Assembly (NCBI GenBank): GCA_002422395.1
Contig: DIUY01000024.1
Location: 9,699-73,698 of the forward strand
Direction: 5' to 3'
From: Methylococcaceae bacterium UBA6146
GTDB taxonomy: Bacteria; Pseudomonadota; Gammaproteobacteria; Methylococcales; Methylomonadaceae
DNA: 64,000 nucleotides
Positions within the stretch are counted from its first letter, which is position 1. Each line of letters begins with the position of its first letter. The position numbers and the translations under genes were made by a program. The notes below the pieces were generated by a model, which was not told where the DNA came from, did not search any database, and saw only the letters and a program-made list of their open reading frames with translations. Positions 17,292-25,775 of this stretch are shown one piece after another.

Positions 17292-18347
17292 TTAGGCGAA
17301 ATATCTGCGTTTAAAATACAACGCGACACTAACCAAGCCAATCAACACCGGCACTTCCACCAACGGCCCTATGACAGCGGCAAATGCTTGCCCGGACTGG
17401 AGGCCAAAAACCGCTACGGCAACCGCAATCGCCAGTTCAAAATTATTGCCCGCCGCCGTAAACGACAATGTGGCGCTCACGGGATAATTTGCACCCGCTT
17501 TTGCCGACATAAAAAACGTCACCAAAAACATCAGCAAAAAATAAATCACCAGCGGCGCCGCAATGCGCAGCACATCCAGCGGCAGCTGGACGATATGCTC
17601 GCCCTTGAGGGAAAACATGATGAGGATGGTAAACAGCAACGCTATCAAGGTGATGGGGCTAATAGCGGGGATGAAGGTCTCTTCGTACCAGTCACGGCCT
17701 TTGCTCCGCACCAGAAAAAAACGGCTTAACATGCCTGCGAAAAAAGGGATGCCCAAATAAATCATCACGCTTTCAGCAACTTGAAGAAAGGTTACTGTTA
17801 TTTCAAGGCCGGAGGCAATGCCTAAGACATCGGGCAAGACGGTAATAAAAACATAGGCATACGGGGCAAAGAACAGCATCTGGAAAATGGCGTTAAACGC
17901 CACCAATCCCGCACAATACTCCGCATCGCCTTCAGCCAGTTCGTTCCAAACCAAGACCATGGCAATGCAACGCGCCAGGCCGATAATAATCAGCCCTACC
18001 ATGTATTCGGGATAATCCCGTAAAAAAATAACCGCCAAGGCAAACATCAGCACGGGGCCGATAACCCAGTTCTGGAGCAATGAAAGCAGCAACACTTTGG
18101 TGTTTGCAAACACTTGGGGCAGCTCTTCGTAACGCACTTTGGCCAGGGGCGGGTACATCATCAGGATCAGGCCAATAGCGATAGGAATTGATGTTGTCCC
18201 CACTTGAAAACGGTTTAGCCATTGGGTGAAATCGGGGACAAAATACCCCAAGCCAATACCGCCCGCCATTGCCATAAAAATCCACAGCGTCAGAAAACGG
18301 GAGATAAAATCGAGGCGTTTGGGTGCGTTAGCGATTACTTCAGTCAT
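17292..18347 (-). CDS. acr3: ACR3-family arsenite efflux transporter
   Basis: A ten-helix inner-membrane antiporter that exports As(III) (BART superfamily). Hallmarks include NWVIGPVLMFALAVIFLRDY, GLARCIAMVLVWNELAEGD with the conserved transport Cys, and LSFTAAGNNFELAIAVAVA near the C-terminus. Its 351 residues match the family. GAGG precedes the start, which lies 19 bases after arsC; it is the last gene of arsR-arsC-acr3. Confidence 0.95.
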   Translation of the reverse strand: MTEVIANAPKRLDFISRFLTLWIFMAMAGGIGLGYFVPDFTQWLNRFQVGTTSIPIAIGLILMMYPPLAKVRYEELPQVFANTKVLLLSLLQNWVIGPVLMFALAVIFLRDYPEYMVGLIIIGLARCIAMVLVWNELAEGDAEYCAGLVAFNAIFQMLFFAPYAYVFITVLPDVLGIASGLEITVTFLQVAESVMIYLGIPFFAGMLSRFFLVRSKGRDWYEETFIPAISPITLIALLFTILIMFSLKGEHIVQLPLDVLRIAAPLVIYFLLMFLVTFFMSAKAGANYPVSATLSFTAAGNNFELAIAVAVAVFGLQSGQAFAAVIGPLVEVPVLIGLVSVALYFKRRYFA

Positions 18348-18366
18348 TTTTAGAGTGCCTCATGTG

Positions 18367-18846
18367 TTAACGCGGTTCCGCGCCTATTTGGTTCAGCAAG
18401 CGGGTCAACTCAGCCGCTTCTAAAGTTTCGGCAGGCAACGCCAGCATTTTTTTTATCCTTATTTGCAATGCGTCATAAGTCGCCTGAAACGCCTGCGCTA
18501 TTTCTTCTTCAGTGCCTGTGGCATGTGCCGGATCGGGCAATCCCCAATGCGCCCTGACGGTGCTGTTCAAATACGCGGGGCACGCTTCACCCGCCGCTTG
18601 GTCACAAACGGTGATGGCAATGTCGATGTCTTGGTCGGCAAATTCATCCCAAGATTGGCTGGTGAAACCCTCGCTAGGCAAGCCATTGCGCCGTAAGGTC
18701 GCCAATGCATTTGGGTTGACTTTACCGGTCGGATGGCTACCTGCGGAAAAAGCCTGAAATCTGTCCCCGCCCAGGTGGTTAATCAATGCCTCACCCAAAA
18801 CGCTACGGCAAGAATTGCCGGTGCATAACACGATAATTTTCAACAT
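18367..18846 (-). CDS. arsC: Arsenate reductase, low-MW phosphatase fold
   Basis: Reduces As(V) to As(III) for export by Acr3. It is of the thioredoxin- or mycothiol-type low-MW tyrosine phosphatase family: nucleophilic loop VLCTGNSCRS (CX5R), second-shell Cys in VCDQAAGEACPAYL and the Asp acid in HWGLPDPA. At 159 residues it is slightly longer than the Staphylococcus enzyme (131). It shares an operon with acr3 and lies behind a 124-base gap containing the candidate ArsR operator. Confidence 0.93.
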   Translation of the reverse strand: MLKIIVLCTGNSCRSVLGEALINHLGGDRFQAFSAGSHPTGKVNPNALATLRRNGLPSEGFTSQSWDEFADQDIDIAITVCDQAAGEACPAYLNSTVRAHWGLPDPAHATGTEEEIAQAFQATYDALQIRIKKMLALPAETLEAAELTRLLNQIGAEPR

Positions 18847-18863
18847 AATATAAGCTCTATTTA

Positions 18864-18887
18864 AATATTCGTATAAACGTATATATT
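18864..18887. promoter_or_regulatory. Candidate ArsR operator
   Basis: An AT-rich imperfect palindrome (AATATTCGTATAAACGTATA and following ATT) lies between arsR and arsC, 18-41 bases before the arsC start. Its size and symmetry fit an ArsR/SmtB binding site controlling arsC-acr3; a TATATT-like -10 may be embedded. Confidence 0.4.
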
Positions 18888-18970
18888 AGCGCAAAAAAAT
18901 GTTTGGCAACACATTCCGATCAGAAAATATCAACGCAATGGCTTATGGGGAAAAGCTGGGGCGACAAAAC

Positions 18971-19324
18971 TTAGCCACAGCACTTGCTTAAGCCCGGTCT
19001 GCCTTGCATCGCCTGTAATCTGGCAAAATCATTCTGCTGTTTAATATCATTGCCAGATTGTGCCACCGCCACTTCCAGAATCTTCACGACCCATGTGGGC
19101 AAATCAGGGTTAATCTGGTAATACACCCATTGTCCTTCCCGACTATCCAGTAATAGATTGGCTTGCCGCATCAAGGCAAGATGCCTGGATATTTTTGGCT
19201 GCAATAAATTTAGGGCATGGGTCAACTCGCAAACACAGAGTTTGCCTTCTTTGTGCAGCAACGCCACACAACGCAGGCGGGTTTCATCAGCAAGACATTT
19301 GAATAAGACAATAGGCGTTAGCAT
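18971..19324 (-). CDS. arsR: ArsR-family arsenic-responsive repressor
   Basis: A winged-helix ArsR/SmtB repressor. The metal-binding sequence KLCVCELTHAL carries the As(III)-ligating Cys pair (residues 30 and 32), followed by the recognition helix region LLQPKISRHLALMRQANLL and the wing GQWVYYQINPD. It binds operator DNA and leaves on As(III). An open frame continues upstream to 19435, but residues before MLTPIVLFK are low-complexity (PPPPP) and the 117-residue product from 19324 matches the family. There is no clear Shine-Dalgarno. Confidence 0.9.
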   Translation of the reverse strand: MLTPIVLFKCLADETRLRCVALLHKEGKLCVCELTHALNLLQPKISRHLALMRQANLLLDSREGQWVYYQINPDLPTWVVKILEVAVAQSGNDIKQQNDFARLQAMQGRPGLSKCCG

Positions 19325-19698
19325 AGTAGGCTGCACACAGGGAGGGGGAGGGGGTAGTCGGCGTTTTTTAATGGCTACAGTACCGTCACGGCGGTTATGG
19401 GATAGGTGAATGGATTTTCCGCCCCATAACCCCATTAGTTATAGGGGGGTAGGACGCACTGATTAAGTTTGATCCCGCCCATGATACGGAAAGCTCACCA
19501 CGAACGAGACCGACTGCTTAACCCTATCCTAGGCCACCGTTGTGACAGGCTTGGCCGGTTTTGCTCAGGAAAGGGTTTTTAACCAGGACTTGAACAACTT
19601 CCCGAAATCAACAAAGCCAGGCACTAAACGGAATCGTCCCTTCAAGGGATGTTATCTGTGCGGAGCGGGGAATTCAGGGAAGTTAGTCCTAATGTAGC

Positions 19699-20916
19699 TT
19701 AAGGCGCGTAGTGTGATTCGATATATCGCTGGACGATTTCCTGAAACTCTTCAGCAATGCGGTCGCCTTTTAGCGTCACAGTTTTTTCGCCGTCTTCATA
19801 AACCGGGGCGACTGGGGATTCACCCGTGCCCGGCAAACTGATGCCTATATTGGCGCTTTTGCTTTCGCCAGGCCCATTTACCACACACCCCATAACAGCC
19901 ACTTCCATTGTTTCCACGCCTGGGTACTGGGTGCGCCACACAGGCATCTGGTCACGCAAATAGCCCTGAATGTCCATCGCCAGTTTTTGGAAATAATCAC
20001 TGGTGGTGCGGCCGCAACCTGGGCAGGAAATAACCATCGGGGTAAATGAGCGAAAACCCATGGTTTGCAGAATTTCTTGCCCGACAATGACTTCTTGGGT
20101 TCTCGATGTGCCCGGCTCCGGGGTTAAGGAAATGCGGATAGTGTCGCCTATGCCTTGTTGCATCAGCACAGACAAAGCCGCCGCAGAAGACACAATGCCT
20201 TTGGAGCCCATACCGGCCTCGGTCAAGCCTAAATGCAGGGCATAATCACATCGGCTGGCCAAATCCTGGTAAATTGAAATCAGCTCCTGCACGTTGCTGA
20301 TTTTGCAGGACAGGATGATTTTGTTTCTGCTTAAACCAAGTTCTTCAGCTTTAGCCGCACTTTCCAATGCCGACAACACAATCGCTTCACGGGTAATGGC
20401 GGATAACGGTTTAGGCGTTGCTAACGCACGGTTTTCATCGAGCAAGCGGGTCAGCACGGCCTGATCTAAACTGCCCCCATTAACACCAATACGCACCGGT
20501 TTATCATACTGGCAAGCAAACTCGATCATCTGCTGGAACTGCGGGTCACGGCTTTTGCCCCGTCCGACATTGCCCGGATTGATACGGTATTTGTCTAATG
20601 CCGCCGCACAATCAGGATATTTTTCCAGCAATTTATGGCCGTTAAAATGAAAGTCACCGATGATGGGTACGGAATAGCCTTTGCTATCGAGTCGGTTGCG
20701 TATTTCGGCGACCGCTTTAGCGGCCTCTTCCGAATTGACAGTGATCCGCACCAGTTCAGAGCCAGCAGTAGCCAATTCCATAATCTGATTAACCGTTGCG
20801 GTGACATCCGCAGTATCGGTATTGGTCATGGATTGCACAACAATCGGTGCGCCGCCGCCGACCTTAACATTACCAACTAACACAGGGTGGGTGATTTTTC
20901 TTAAGCTAATAGACAT
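19699..20916 (-). CDS. ispG: 4-hydroxy-3-methylbut-2-enyl-diphosphate synthase (flavodoxin/ferredoxin)
   Basis: Converts methylerythritol cyclodiphosphate to HMBPP in the non-mevalonate isoprenoid pathway; a [4Fe-4S] enzyme. It has the bacterial short architecture: TIM barrel (QSMTNTDTADV, GDFHFNGHKLL, RINPGNVG) followed by the cluster domain with CPGCGRTT and GCVVNGPGES, the cluster-ligating Cys loops. At 405 residues it is of usual length. It stands alone here rather than beside hisS or rodZ. The preceding 260-base gap toward arsR holds nothing I recognise. Confidence 0.96.
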   Translation of the reverse strand: MSISLRKITHPVLVGNVKVGGGAPIVVQSMTNTDTADVTATVNQIMELATAGSELVRITVNSEEAAKAVAEIRNRLDSKGYSVPIIGDFHFNGHKLLEKYPDCAAALDKYRINPGNVGRGKSRDPQFQQMIEFACQYDKPVRIGVNGGSLDQAVLTRLLDENRALATPKPLSAITREAIVLSALESAAKAEELGLSRNKIILSCKISNVQELISIYQDLASRCDYALHLGLTEAGMGSKGIVSSAAALSVLMQQGIGDTIRISLTPEPGTSRTQEVIVGQEILQTMGFRSFTPMVISCPGCGRTTSDYFQKLAMDIQGYLRDQMPVWRTQYPGVETMEVAVMGCVVNGPGESKSANIGISLPGTGESPVAPVYEDGEKTVTLKGDRIAEEFQEIVQRYIESHYAP

Positions 20917-21093
20917 ACTCGAATCTTTATGAAAAAGTTACAGTTATCCGTAAATTATACGCTATGCCGATTATTACGCAGAGCTAAATTCAGGATGCCC
21001 TAATTTTAATGGGCATTGCCTAGTGGAGCGGTTATTATACCCATGACATCTTGACAGGCGGTTCTAGCATCAATGGATAGCTGACTTTTACGC

Positions 21094-21122
21094 TTCAAAA
21101 AACTGCCGTGTGTCACTATACT
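21094..21122 (+). promoter_or_regulatory. Candidate sigma-70 promoter of the Ter operon
   Basis: TTCAAA and TATACT separated by 17 bases, about 90 bases before the first TerD start. A TTGACA at 21051 has no good -10 partner. Confidence 0.4.
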
Positions 21123-21210
21123 TGGAACTTATCAGCGACTGCTTCAGATCCTGATACAACGCAGCAGACAAAATCATAACATCAAATAATTCCAAAACGA
21201 GGAGACTATC

Positions 21211-21786
21211 ATGGCAATATCACTGACAAAAGGCGGCAACGTTAACCTTAGTAAAGAAGCACCCGGCTTGAATAAAATCGTGGTCGGCTTGGGTTGGGAT
21301 TCCCGCGCAACTGACGGTACGGATTTTGATTTAGACGCCAGCGCATTTTTAGTGAAAATGGACGGTAAAGTCCGCTCCGATAGCGATTTTTGCTTTTACA
21401 ACAATAAAGTGGTTGGCGATGGCGCCGTACAGCACATGGGTGACAACACTACTGGCGCAGGTGATGGCGACGATGAAACCATCAAAGTTGAGCTAAACAA
21501 AATCCCTAGCGACCTGGATAAAGTAGTTTTTTCCGTCACTATTCATGAGGCTGAAGCACGCAAACAAAATTTTGGCCAAGTCAGCCATGCTTATATCCGC
21601 ATAGTCAATGAAGAAGGCGGCCAAGAAATCGCCCGTTATGACTTAAGCGAAGACGCCTCTATTGAAACCGCTATGATCTTCGGGGAAATTTACCGTGTTG
21701 GCAGCGAATGGAAGTTTAAAGCGGTTGGTCAAGGTTTCGCCGGTGGTCTTGGGCCTTTGGCAAAGTCTTTTGGCGTTAACGTTTAA
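21211..21786 (+). CDS. TerD-family calcium-binding stress protein, first copy
   Basis: A 191-residue TerD/TerE-type beta-sandwich protein. Typical features are MAISLTKGGNVNLSKEAPGL, the calcium-binding acidic segments DFDLDASAFL and GDNTTGAGDGDDE, and VVFSVTIHEA followed by RIVNEEGG. These cytosolic proteins are linked to tellurite, phage and membrane-stress responses, but their biochemical activity is unsettled. GAGGAG precedes the ATG. It leads a three-gene operon with a second TerD and an ATP-grasp protein. Confidence 0.93.
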   Translation: MAISLTKGGNVNLSKEAPGLNKIVVGLGWDSRATDGTDFDLDASAFLVKMDGKVRSDSDFCFYNNKVVGDGAVQHMGDNTTGAGDGDDETIKVELNKIPSDLDKVVFSVTIHEAEARKQNFGQVSHAYIRIVNEEGGQEIARYDLSEDASIETAMIFGEIYRVGSEWKFKAVGQGFAGGLGPLAKSFGVNV

Positions 21787-21797
21787 GCTAAAAAATT

Positions 21798-21823
21798 TAG
21801 GTTCAAGGATTTCCTTGAACCTA
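21798..21823 (+). promoter_or_regulatory. Perfect intercistronic stem-loop between the terD genes
   Basis: TAGGTTCAAGG-ATTT-CCTTGAACCTA forms an 11-bp perfect stem in the 63-base gap. It is followed by ACCCTTTATCC rather than a U-tract, so it is more likely an RNA-processing or mRNA-stability element, or a leaky attenuator, than a strong terminator. Confidence 0.5.
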
Positions 21824-21849
21824 CCCTTTATCCAAAACAGGAAACAGGC

Positions 21850-22446
21850 ATGGCAATTAATTTACAAAAAGGGCAAAAAATCTCCTTGTCCAAAGAATCC
21901 GGCGGCAACCTAAGCAAGGTTGTCATGGGGTTGGGCTGGGATGCTAAAAAAAGCGGCGGTGGCGGGCTTTTGGGCGGCCTGTTCGGTGGCGGCGGCAGCG
22001 ATGCTATCGATCTGGATGCCTCTTGTGTGCTGTTCGATGACAATAATAAAGTCGTTGAAACCATTTATTTTGGCCATTTAAAAAGCCGTGACGGCAGCAT
22101 TGTCCATACCGGCGATAACCGCACCGGTGCAGGTGACGGCGACGATGAACAAATCATCGTTGAGCTCGATAAAGTCCCCGCCTCAATAAAAGCCTTAGTG
22201 TTTACCGTGAACTCTTACACCGGACAAACCTTTGATTCGGTAGAAAACGCCTATTGCCGCCTGGTTGACAATGGCAGCAATCAGGAAGTCGCCCGTTACA
22301 CGCTTAGCTCCCAAGGCTCACACACCGCACAAATCATGGCGAAACTGTACCGCCATAACGGTGAATGGAAAATGCACGCGATAGGCGAAAATGGCACGGG
22401 GCGCACTATTGAAAATTTATTGCCGCAAATAATCATTCACTTGTAA
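21850..22446 (+). CDS. TerD-family protein with glycine-rich insert, second copy
   Basis: Paralogue of the upstream gene (198 residues) with MAINLQKGQKISLSKESGG, the acidic sites AIDLDASCVLF and GDNRTGAGDGDDE, and LVFTVNSYTGQTF. It differs by an insert GGGGLLGGLFGGGG near residues 37-51, placed just before the first calcium site, which could act as a flexible or membrane-contacting loop. AGGAAA precedes the ATG. It is more TerZ/TerD-like than the first copy, hinting at a heteromeric pair. Confidence 0.92.
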   Translation: MAINLQKGQKISLSKESGGNLSKVVMGLGWDAKKSGGGGLLGGLFGGGGSDAIDLDASCVLFDDNNKVVETIYFGHLKSRDGSIVHTGDNRTGAGDGDDEQIIVELDKVPASIKALVFTVNSYTGQTFDSVENAYCRLVDNGSNQEVARYTLSSQGSHTAQIMAKLYRHNGEWKMHAIGENGTGRTIENLLPQIIIHL

Positions 22447-22452
22447 ACACCT

Positions 22453-23475
22453 ATGCGCATCTGGTTTAACAGAACTTTTTCAACCATCAGCGCTGTTTTT
22501 AACAACCTTCGCCAGTCCACAACGGCTGGTGAAGTCACGTTGATCTGCACCCACACCCACGCCACGGCAGCCGCCTTTTTAGCCGCTGACGAATGCTATC
22601 TTGAACCCGCCGAACTCACTGGCCCGGACTATTTGACATGGTGTGTCGATTTTTGCTGCTTGCATCAAATCGAGCTATTTTGGCCTGGTAAGGAAGCGGC
22701 CTTGATCAGCACCCATCATGCCCTGTTCCAGACGATTGGCACACAAGTCCTGTCAGTTGCCGATTTTGCCACGCTCACATTGCTGCATAACAAAGCCGAT
22801 TTTTACAACGCGTTGCCCGCTGATGTCGCTACAGTGATGGACTTTATTGCCGTTAATGACTGCCAAGGCTTTGATAATGCCGTTGCGGAGCTATCAGAAA
22901 AACATGGCACGCTCTGCGTCAAACCTGCCGTGTCAGTCTATGGACTGGGCTTTCGGATTTTAGACACGCAACGTGACAGCATCACCCAACTGCTCAAGGG
23001 CGTGGAATACCAAATTCCCTTGGCCGAATTACGGCAAGGCATGGCCAACATCCCCCAATTCGATAGCTTGCTGGTTATGGAACATCTCGGTGGGCCAGAA
23101 TGGAGCGTCGATTGCGCCGGACAGCATGGGCAATTGCTGTGCGCCGTGCAACGCAAAAAATCGCAACTGGCAGGGCATGGGCAAAGCATCGACAACAATC
23201 CTGACATTCAGGGCATGGTTGAGCGGTTAACGGCACATTACCGATTAAATGGCCTGTTTAATATTCAGTTTAAAGAAGGCAAGCACGGTGTCCGCCTGCT
23301 GGAAATCAACCCACGTCCATCCGGCGGTTTTGGCATGGCGTGTTTGGCGGGCGCTAATCTGGCGCTGCTTGCCTTACAAGCCATTAAGGGCGAAGCGGTT
23401 GAGCCGTCCCTTATTCAATATGGGCTTAAGGTGACTGAAGTCAACACGCCCGTGGTGTTGCAGGAAATTCCGTAA
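22453..23475 (+). CDS. ATP-grasp ligase associated with TerD proteins
   Basis: A 340-residue ATP-grasp protein. The lysine-bearing strand GTLCVKPAVSVYGLGFRI, LLVMEHLGGPEWSVD and the magnesium-binding RLLEINPRPSGG match the ATP-grasp core (about residues 110-310); the N-terminal ~100 residues form the pre-ATP-grasp domain (LICTHTHATAAAF). Such ligases couple ATP hydrolysis to carboxylate-amine joining. The start lies six bases after the second terD stop, so co-expression is near certain. Comparative genomics has linked TerD proteins with biosynthetic ATP-grasp genes. The product made is unknown. Confidence 0.88.
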   Translation: MRIWFNRTFSTISAVFNNLRQSTTAGEVTLICTHTHATAAAFLAADECYLEPAELTGPDYLTWCVDFCCLHQIELFWPGKEAALISTHHALFQTIGTQVLSVADFATLTLLHNKADFYNALPADVATVMDFIAVNDCQGFDNAVAELSEKHGTLCVKPAVSVYGLGFRILDTQRDSITQLLKGVEYQIPLAELRQGMANIPQFDSLLVMEHLGGPEWSVDCAGQHGQLLCAVQRKKSQLAGHGQSIDNNPDIQGMVERLTAHYRLNGLFNIQFKEGKHGVRLLEINPRPSGGFGMACLAGANLALLALQAIKGEAVEPSLIQYGLKVTEVNTPVVLQEIP

Positions 23476-23514
23476 CCCGCGAAAACTTAGAGCCTTATAA
23501 AAAATCACCTGCAT

Positions 23515-24447
23515 TTAAGGAAGATCGAAGCTAAAAATTGTCACCTTATACCAGAACGGCAAGGCAATTAGACTTAGCACCGTTGTTACGGTGACTGTCA
23601 TTGCATACAAGCCGCTATCCAACCGATAGCGGTCACAAAACACAATGCCTAAAATCATACTGGGCATAGCCAAGTCAAGCACTGCTGCGGCTTTGTGGTG
23701 GTCTTCAATAGTGAGATAACGCGTCAGAAACAGCGCGAATAACGGCATCAAGAGCATTTTCACCAAAATGACGGGCAACACATAAGGGATGTTGCGCATC
23801 GTCACCGCCCGCCAACTTAACGCCAACCACAACGAAAACAGCATTAGCGGCACGACCGCTGCCGACAGTTTGTGCAATACGCCTGACAACCAGTCCGGGG
23901 CGACCAGGCTGTTTAAATTAAAAAGCACCGCAACCGCCGCTGCCCAGAATGGGGGCGCATTAAGATAACGCCAGACCGGTTTGTTATGATTAACGGCATC
24001 ATCACCGTAACGCTGCACGACCATAATGCCAAACGTGAACAAAAAAGGTGCGGCGGCAAACAGATCCATCTGAATAACGACCGAACGGGCCCAACCGCCA
24101 AAAACTTGCTCAAGCACCGGCAAGCCCAAATAGGTGACATTTGGAAACACTGCCAGTAACAATGCGCCTAAGCGCCGATTGTCAATTTTAAACAACACGC
24201 CCACCACCCAGATGCAAAGCATTGAAAAAGCGATACTGCCCATGCCTAGCAGGGTGTATTGCACTGATTGCAGGCCTATATCCGCCGTCCATAACACATC
24301 CAGGACTAGCGAGGGCAACAGCAAATAGTAAACCACCGTGGTCAATACCAAGCGTGTCTGCTCCGCCGACAAGCCTCCGGGCATCAGCATTCGCCAAACC
24401 GCCCCACAGGCCATCAGCATGGTCATTTGAATCAGCGTTGAGTTCAT
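23515..24447 (-). CDS. AEC-family (auxin efflux carrier-like) transporter
   Basis: A 310-residue inner-membrane protein with about ten helices in two five-helix halves, of the BART superfamily AEC group. Recognisable elements are YYLLLPSLVLDVLW in the first half and LDLAMPSMILGIVFCDRY in the second, with the Pro-broken helix typical of these carriers. Bacterial homologues transport small organic acids such as malate or malonate; the substrate here cannot be deduced. It converges on the Ter operon and is transcribed alone. Confidence 0.85.
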   Translation of the reverse strand: MNSTLIQMTMLMACGAVWRMLMPGGLSAEQTRLVLTTVVYYLLLPSLVLDVLWTADIGLQSVQYTLLGMGSIAFSMLCIWVVGVLFKIDNRRLGALLLAVFPNVTYLGLPVLEQVFGGWARSVVIQMDLFAAAPFLFTFGIMVVQRYGDDAVNHNKPVWRYLNAPPFWAAAVAVLFNLNSLVAPDWLSGVLHKLSAAVVPLMLFSLWLALSWRAVTMRNIPYVLPVILVKMLLMPLFALFLTRYLTIEDHHKAAAVLDLAMPSMILGIVFCDRYRLDSGLYAMTVTVTTVLSLIALPFWYKVTIFSFDLP

Positions 24448-24545
24448 AATTTGCAGGTATTAATAAAGTAGGGCATTTTATCATTCACCGTTATAACAAG
24501 TTCCGGTAATATATGTTCGTTTAACCATTAACCGGAAGCTGTCAC

Positions 24546-24947
24546 ATGAGCGTCATTGCATTGCGTTATTCAAGTTTCATGCTGGCCATTTTGTTATCAG
24601 TGCCAAACACGTTCGCCGTCGCAGACATCATTAAAGCAGAATCGCTATTGCCCGCACAGGCAGACGATCTGTACACCGAGAGAAAAGCGGTGATAATCGA
24701 TGTGCGTGAAGATGGCGAATGGAACAGCCAACACATCCCGAACGCCATTCACATCCCTTTAGGACAACTGGCTAAACGGCTGCCGGAACTTGAGCAATAC
24801 AAGAACAGCGCAATTGTCACCCAATGCCGCACTGGCAAACGCTCGTTGCAAGCCCTAAAGCTATTAAAATCGGCAGGTTTCACCCAAGTTTATAATATGG
24901 AAGGTGGCCTGAAGGCTTGGCAAAACACAGGGTTGGGTGTCCAATAA
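24546..24947 (+). CDS. Exported single-domain rhodanese-like protein
   Basis: Signal peptide (MSVIALRYSSFMLAILLSVP..FAVA) followed by one rhodanese domain: VIIDVREDGEWNSQHIPNAI and the active-site loop VTQCRTGKRS, whose Cys would carry the persulfide. It is therefore probably a periplasmic sulfurtransferase. Length is 133 residues. GGAAGC lies upstream of the ATG. It precedes pyrF with no obvious functional tie. Confidence 0.88.
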   Translation: MSVIALRYSSFMLAILLSVPNTFAVADIIKAESLLPAQADDLYTERKAVIIDVREDGEWNSQHIPNAIHIPLGQLAKRLPELEQYKNSAIVTQCRTGKRSLQALKLLKSAGFTQVYNMEGGLKAWQNTGLGVQ

Positions 24948-24995
24948 CTTGTTAGCGGCTTGTCCCAAACTTTTAATTTTTTATTACGTCTTACT

Positions 24996-25733
24996 ATGCC
25001 CCAATCATTCGTTTCAACCAAACCCATCACTGTCCGTGAACGCCTGATTATGGCGCTAGACCTGCCCAGTATCGCTGAAGCGCAGGCTTTAGTGGAAGAG
25101 CTGGGCGACTCAGTGGTCTTTTACAAAGTCGGCATGGAATTGTTCATGTCCGGCGATTATTTTGGTTTGATCGAATGGTTAAAACAGCATGATAAGAAGG
25201 TTTTTGTCGACCTAAAATTTTTTGATGTGCCGGCAACAGTAGGCCGCGCTATCAAGGCGCTGAGCAGCAAGGGTGTCGATCTTGCCACTATCCACGGTAA
25301 CGATGCCATTATGGAAGCGGCCGCTAAAGACAAAGGCGATCTTAAGGTATTGGCCGTCACGGCCCTGACTAGCCTGGACCGCGGCGATCTGGATGACTTG
25401 GGTTTCCAATGCGATGTGCGTGAACTGGTCTTGTCGCGGGCTAAACGCGCCCTGCAAATCGGCTGCGACGGTATTGTTTCATCAGGCCTTGAAGTCGCCA
25501 TGCTAAGGGAGCATCTCGACCATCGGTTATTAGTCATCACCCCTGGCATAAGACCGGTTGATAACCGCGAAGAAGATGACCAAAAGCGGGTTGTCAGTGT
25601 TGAAATGGCATTCCAAAACGGCGCTGACTATATCGTTGTCGGTCGGCCCATCCGTGACGCGGAACACCCTAAGGCCATGGCCGAAAAAATCCAGGCGCAA
25701 ATTCTGGGCGTTTTTACCGGCCCGCTAAAATAA
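24996..25733 (+). CDS. pyrF: Orotidine-5'-phosphate decarboxylase
   Basis: Final step of UMP synthesis. The TIM-barrel signatures are intact: LIMALDLPS, FYKVGMELF, the catalytic Lys/Asp network KKVFVDLKFFDVPATV, ATIHGNDAIME, VTALTSLD and VGRPIRDAEHP at the phosphate site. The ATG at 24996 is chosen over a TTG at 24960; a shorter start at 25050 (MALDLPS) would remove the first strand. About 245 residues, normal for the bacterial group I enzyme. Confidence 0.93.
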   Translation: MPQSFVSTKPITVRERLIMALDLPSIAEAQALVEELGDSVVFYKVGMELFMSGDYFGLIEWLKQHDKKVFVDLKFFDVPATVGRAIKALSSKGVDLATIHGNDAIMEAAAKDKGDLKVLAVTALTSLDRGDLDDLGFQCDVRELVLSRAKRALQIGCDGIVSSGLEVAMLREHLDHRLLVITPGIRPVDNREEDDQKRVVSVEMAFQNGADYIVVGRPIRDAEHPKAMAEKIQAQILGVFTGPLK

Positions 25734-25775
25734 AACTAATGTTGAACACTCAACCCATTGTGCGACAGGTGGCCT

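Noticed and set aside
17211..17729. 172-residue plus-strand open frame opposite acr3
   Set aside because: It is antisense to a well-supported transporter gene and has a low-complexity Gln/Arg/His-rich translation typical of a shadow frame.
19325..19435. N-terminal extension of ArsR
   Set aside because: Low-complexity, proline-rich translation without family similarity; ArsR proteins begin at the position used.
21051..21079. TTGACA..TGGATA as the Ter operon promoter
   Set aside because: The -35 is perfect but the -10 matches consensus at only two positions; TTCAAA-17-TATACT at 21094 is the better pair.
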